Positions 5,844 to 5,995 of a stretch of DNA of 5,995 nt are shown one piece after another (position 1 is the first letter of the stretch; each line of letters starts with the position of its first letter). The position numbers were made by a program, and so were the translations under genes. The notes beneath the pieces were generated by a model, which was not told where the DNA came from, searched no databases, and was given only the letters and a program-made list of their open reading frames with translations. The stretch comes from Halobacteriales archaeon QH_8_67_36. GTDB taxonomy: Archaea > Halobacteriota > Halobacteria > Halobacteriales > Haloarculaceae. The stretch covers positions 6,637 to 12,631 of the forward strand of contig PXQZ01000054.1 in the NCBI GenBank assembly GCA_003021755.1, in the 5' to 3' direction.

Positions 5844-5995
5844 ATGAGCGATCGGAACAACGTGGACACGACGAACGCTTTTTGTCGTGATTGTGGCGAG
5901 TCAATCAAACCCGATGCCGAAATTTGTCCGAATTGCGGTGTGAGACAACAGGCTGACCCCCAAGCAACTAACGGGACGTTTGAACAGTATACGAC
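5844..5995 (+). CDS. Zinc-ribbon protein, N-terminal fragment (cut by window edge)
   Basis: The ATG at 5844 opens a frame that runs to the last base, giving 50 complete codons and part of another. After a short polar start, residues 13-35 form a zinc ribbon. CRDCG (Cys14, Cys17) and CPNCG (Cys28, Cys31) give a CX2C-X10-CX2C arrangement that would bind one zinc ion. The wording FCRDCGESI..DAEICPNCGVRQ is that of the small ribbon placed at the N-terminus of many archaeal membrane or regulatory proteins. The rest usually decides the role and is not in the window. The start follows a strong TATA box with a very short leader. Hand-counted G+C is about 48% at 5881-5940, far below the operon, which may point to an accessory or acquired gene. 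The function is not determinable from this fragment. Confidence 0.8.
   Translation, partial: MSDRNNVDTTNAFCRDCGESIKPDAEICPNCGVRQQADPQATNGTFEQYT

Overview
The window looks like part of a haloarchaeal (class Halobacteria) chromosome. The central 5 kb is very GC-rich (a hand count of 3841-3900 gives about 80% G+C). The proteins are acidic and rich in Asp, Glu, Val and Thr, most starts lack a Shine-Dalgarno sequence as expected for leaderless transcripts, and the clearest promoter is an archaeal TATA box. Two of the six genes match, from memory, uncharacterised families described mainly from haloarchaea (DUF5797 and DUF5787).

Layout. 70-549 (+) encodes a small orphan protein with about four membrane segments. 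It is followed by a 124-bp convergent spacer holding a 16-bp perfect palindrome. From 3982 down to 674 (-) runs a tight three-gene operon: a secreted, C-terminally anchored protein made of Ig-like/CARDB-type beta-sandwich repeats, then a MacB/LolD-type ABC ATPase (ATGA overlap), then an FtsX/MacB-type permease (8-bp overlap). A 152-bp divergent spacer separates this operon from 4135-4614 (+), a 159-residue protein that reads as two winged-helix domains (DUF5797-like). Convergent to it, after 38 bp, is 4653-5702 (-), a DUF5787-like protein. A 141-bp AT-richer divergent spacer with a TTTATATAT box then leads into a zinc-ribbon gene (5844 onward, +) that is cut by the window edge.

How they may work together. 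The three minus-strand genes almost certainly make one membrane complex: ATPase in the cytoplasm, permease in the membrane, and a large extracytoplasmic Ig-like protein where bacteria usually have MacA. The winged-helix protein could regulate its divergent neighbour, but nothing in the sequence proves it. The most interesting gene is the DUF5787-like one. Its central segment has the pattern of a PD-(D/E)XK nuclease core (PDW, hydrophobic strand, ENK, then a QL helix and another strand). There is a lone N-terminal Cys and a C-terminal Cys cluster, an arrangement reminiscent of the iron-sulphur nucleases Cas4 and AddB. An apparent wing-type HTH segment lies just before the core.

I see no rRNA, tRNA, CRISPR array, transposase, integrase or attachment site in the window.
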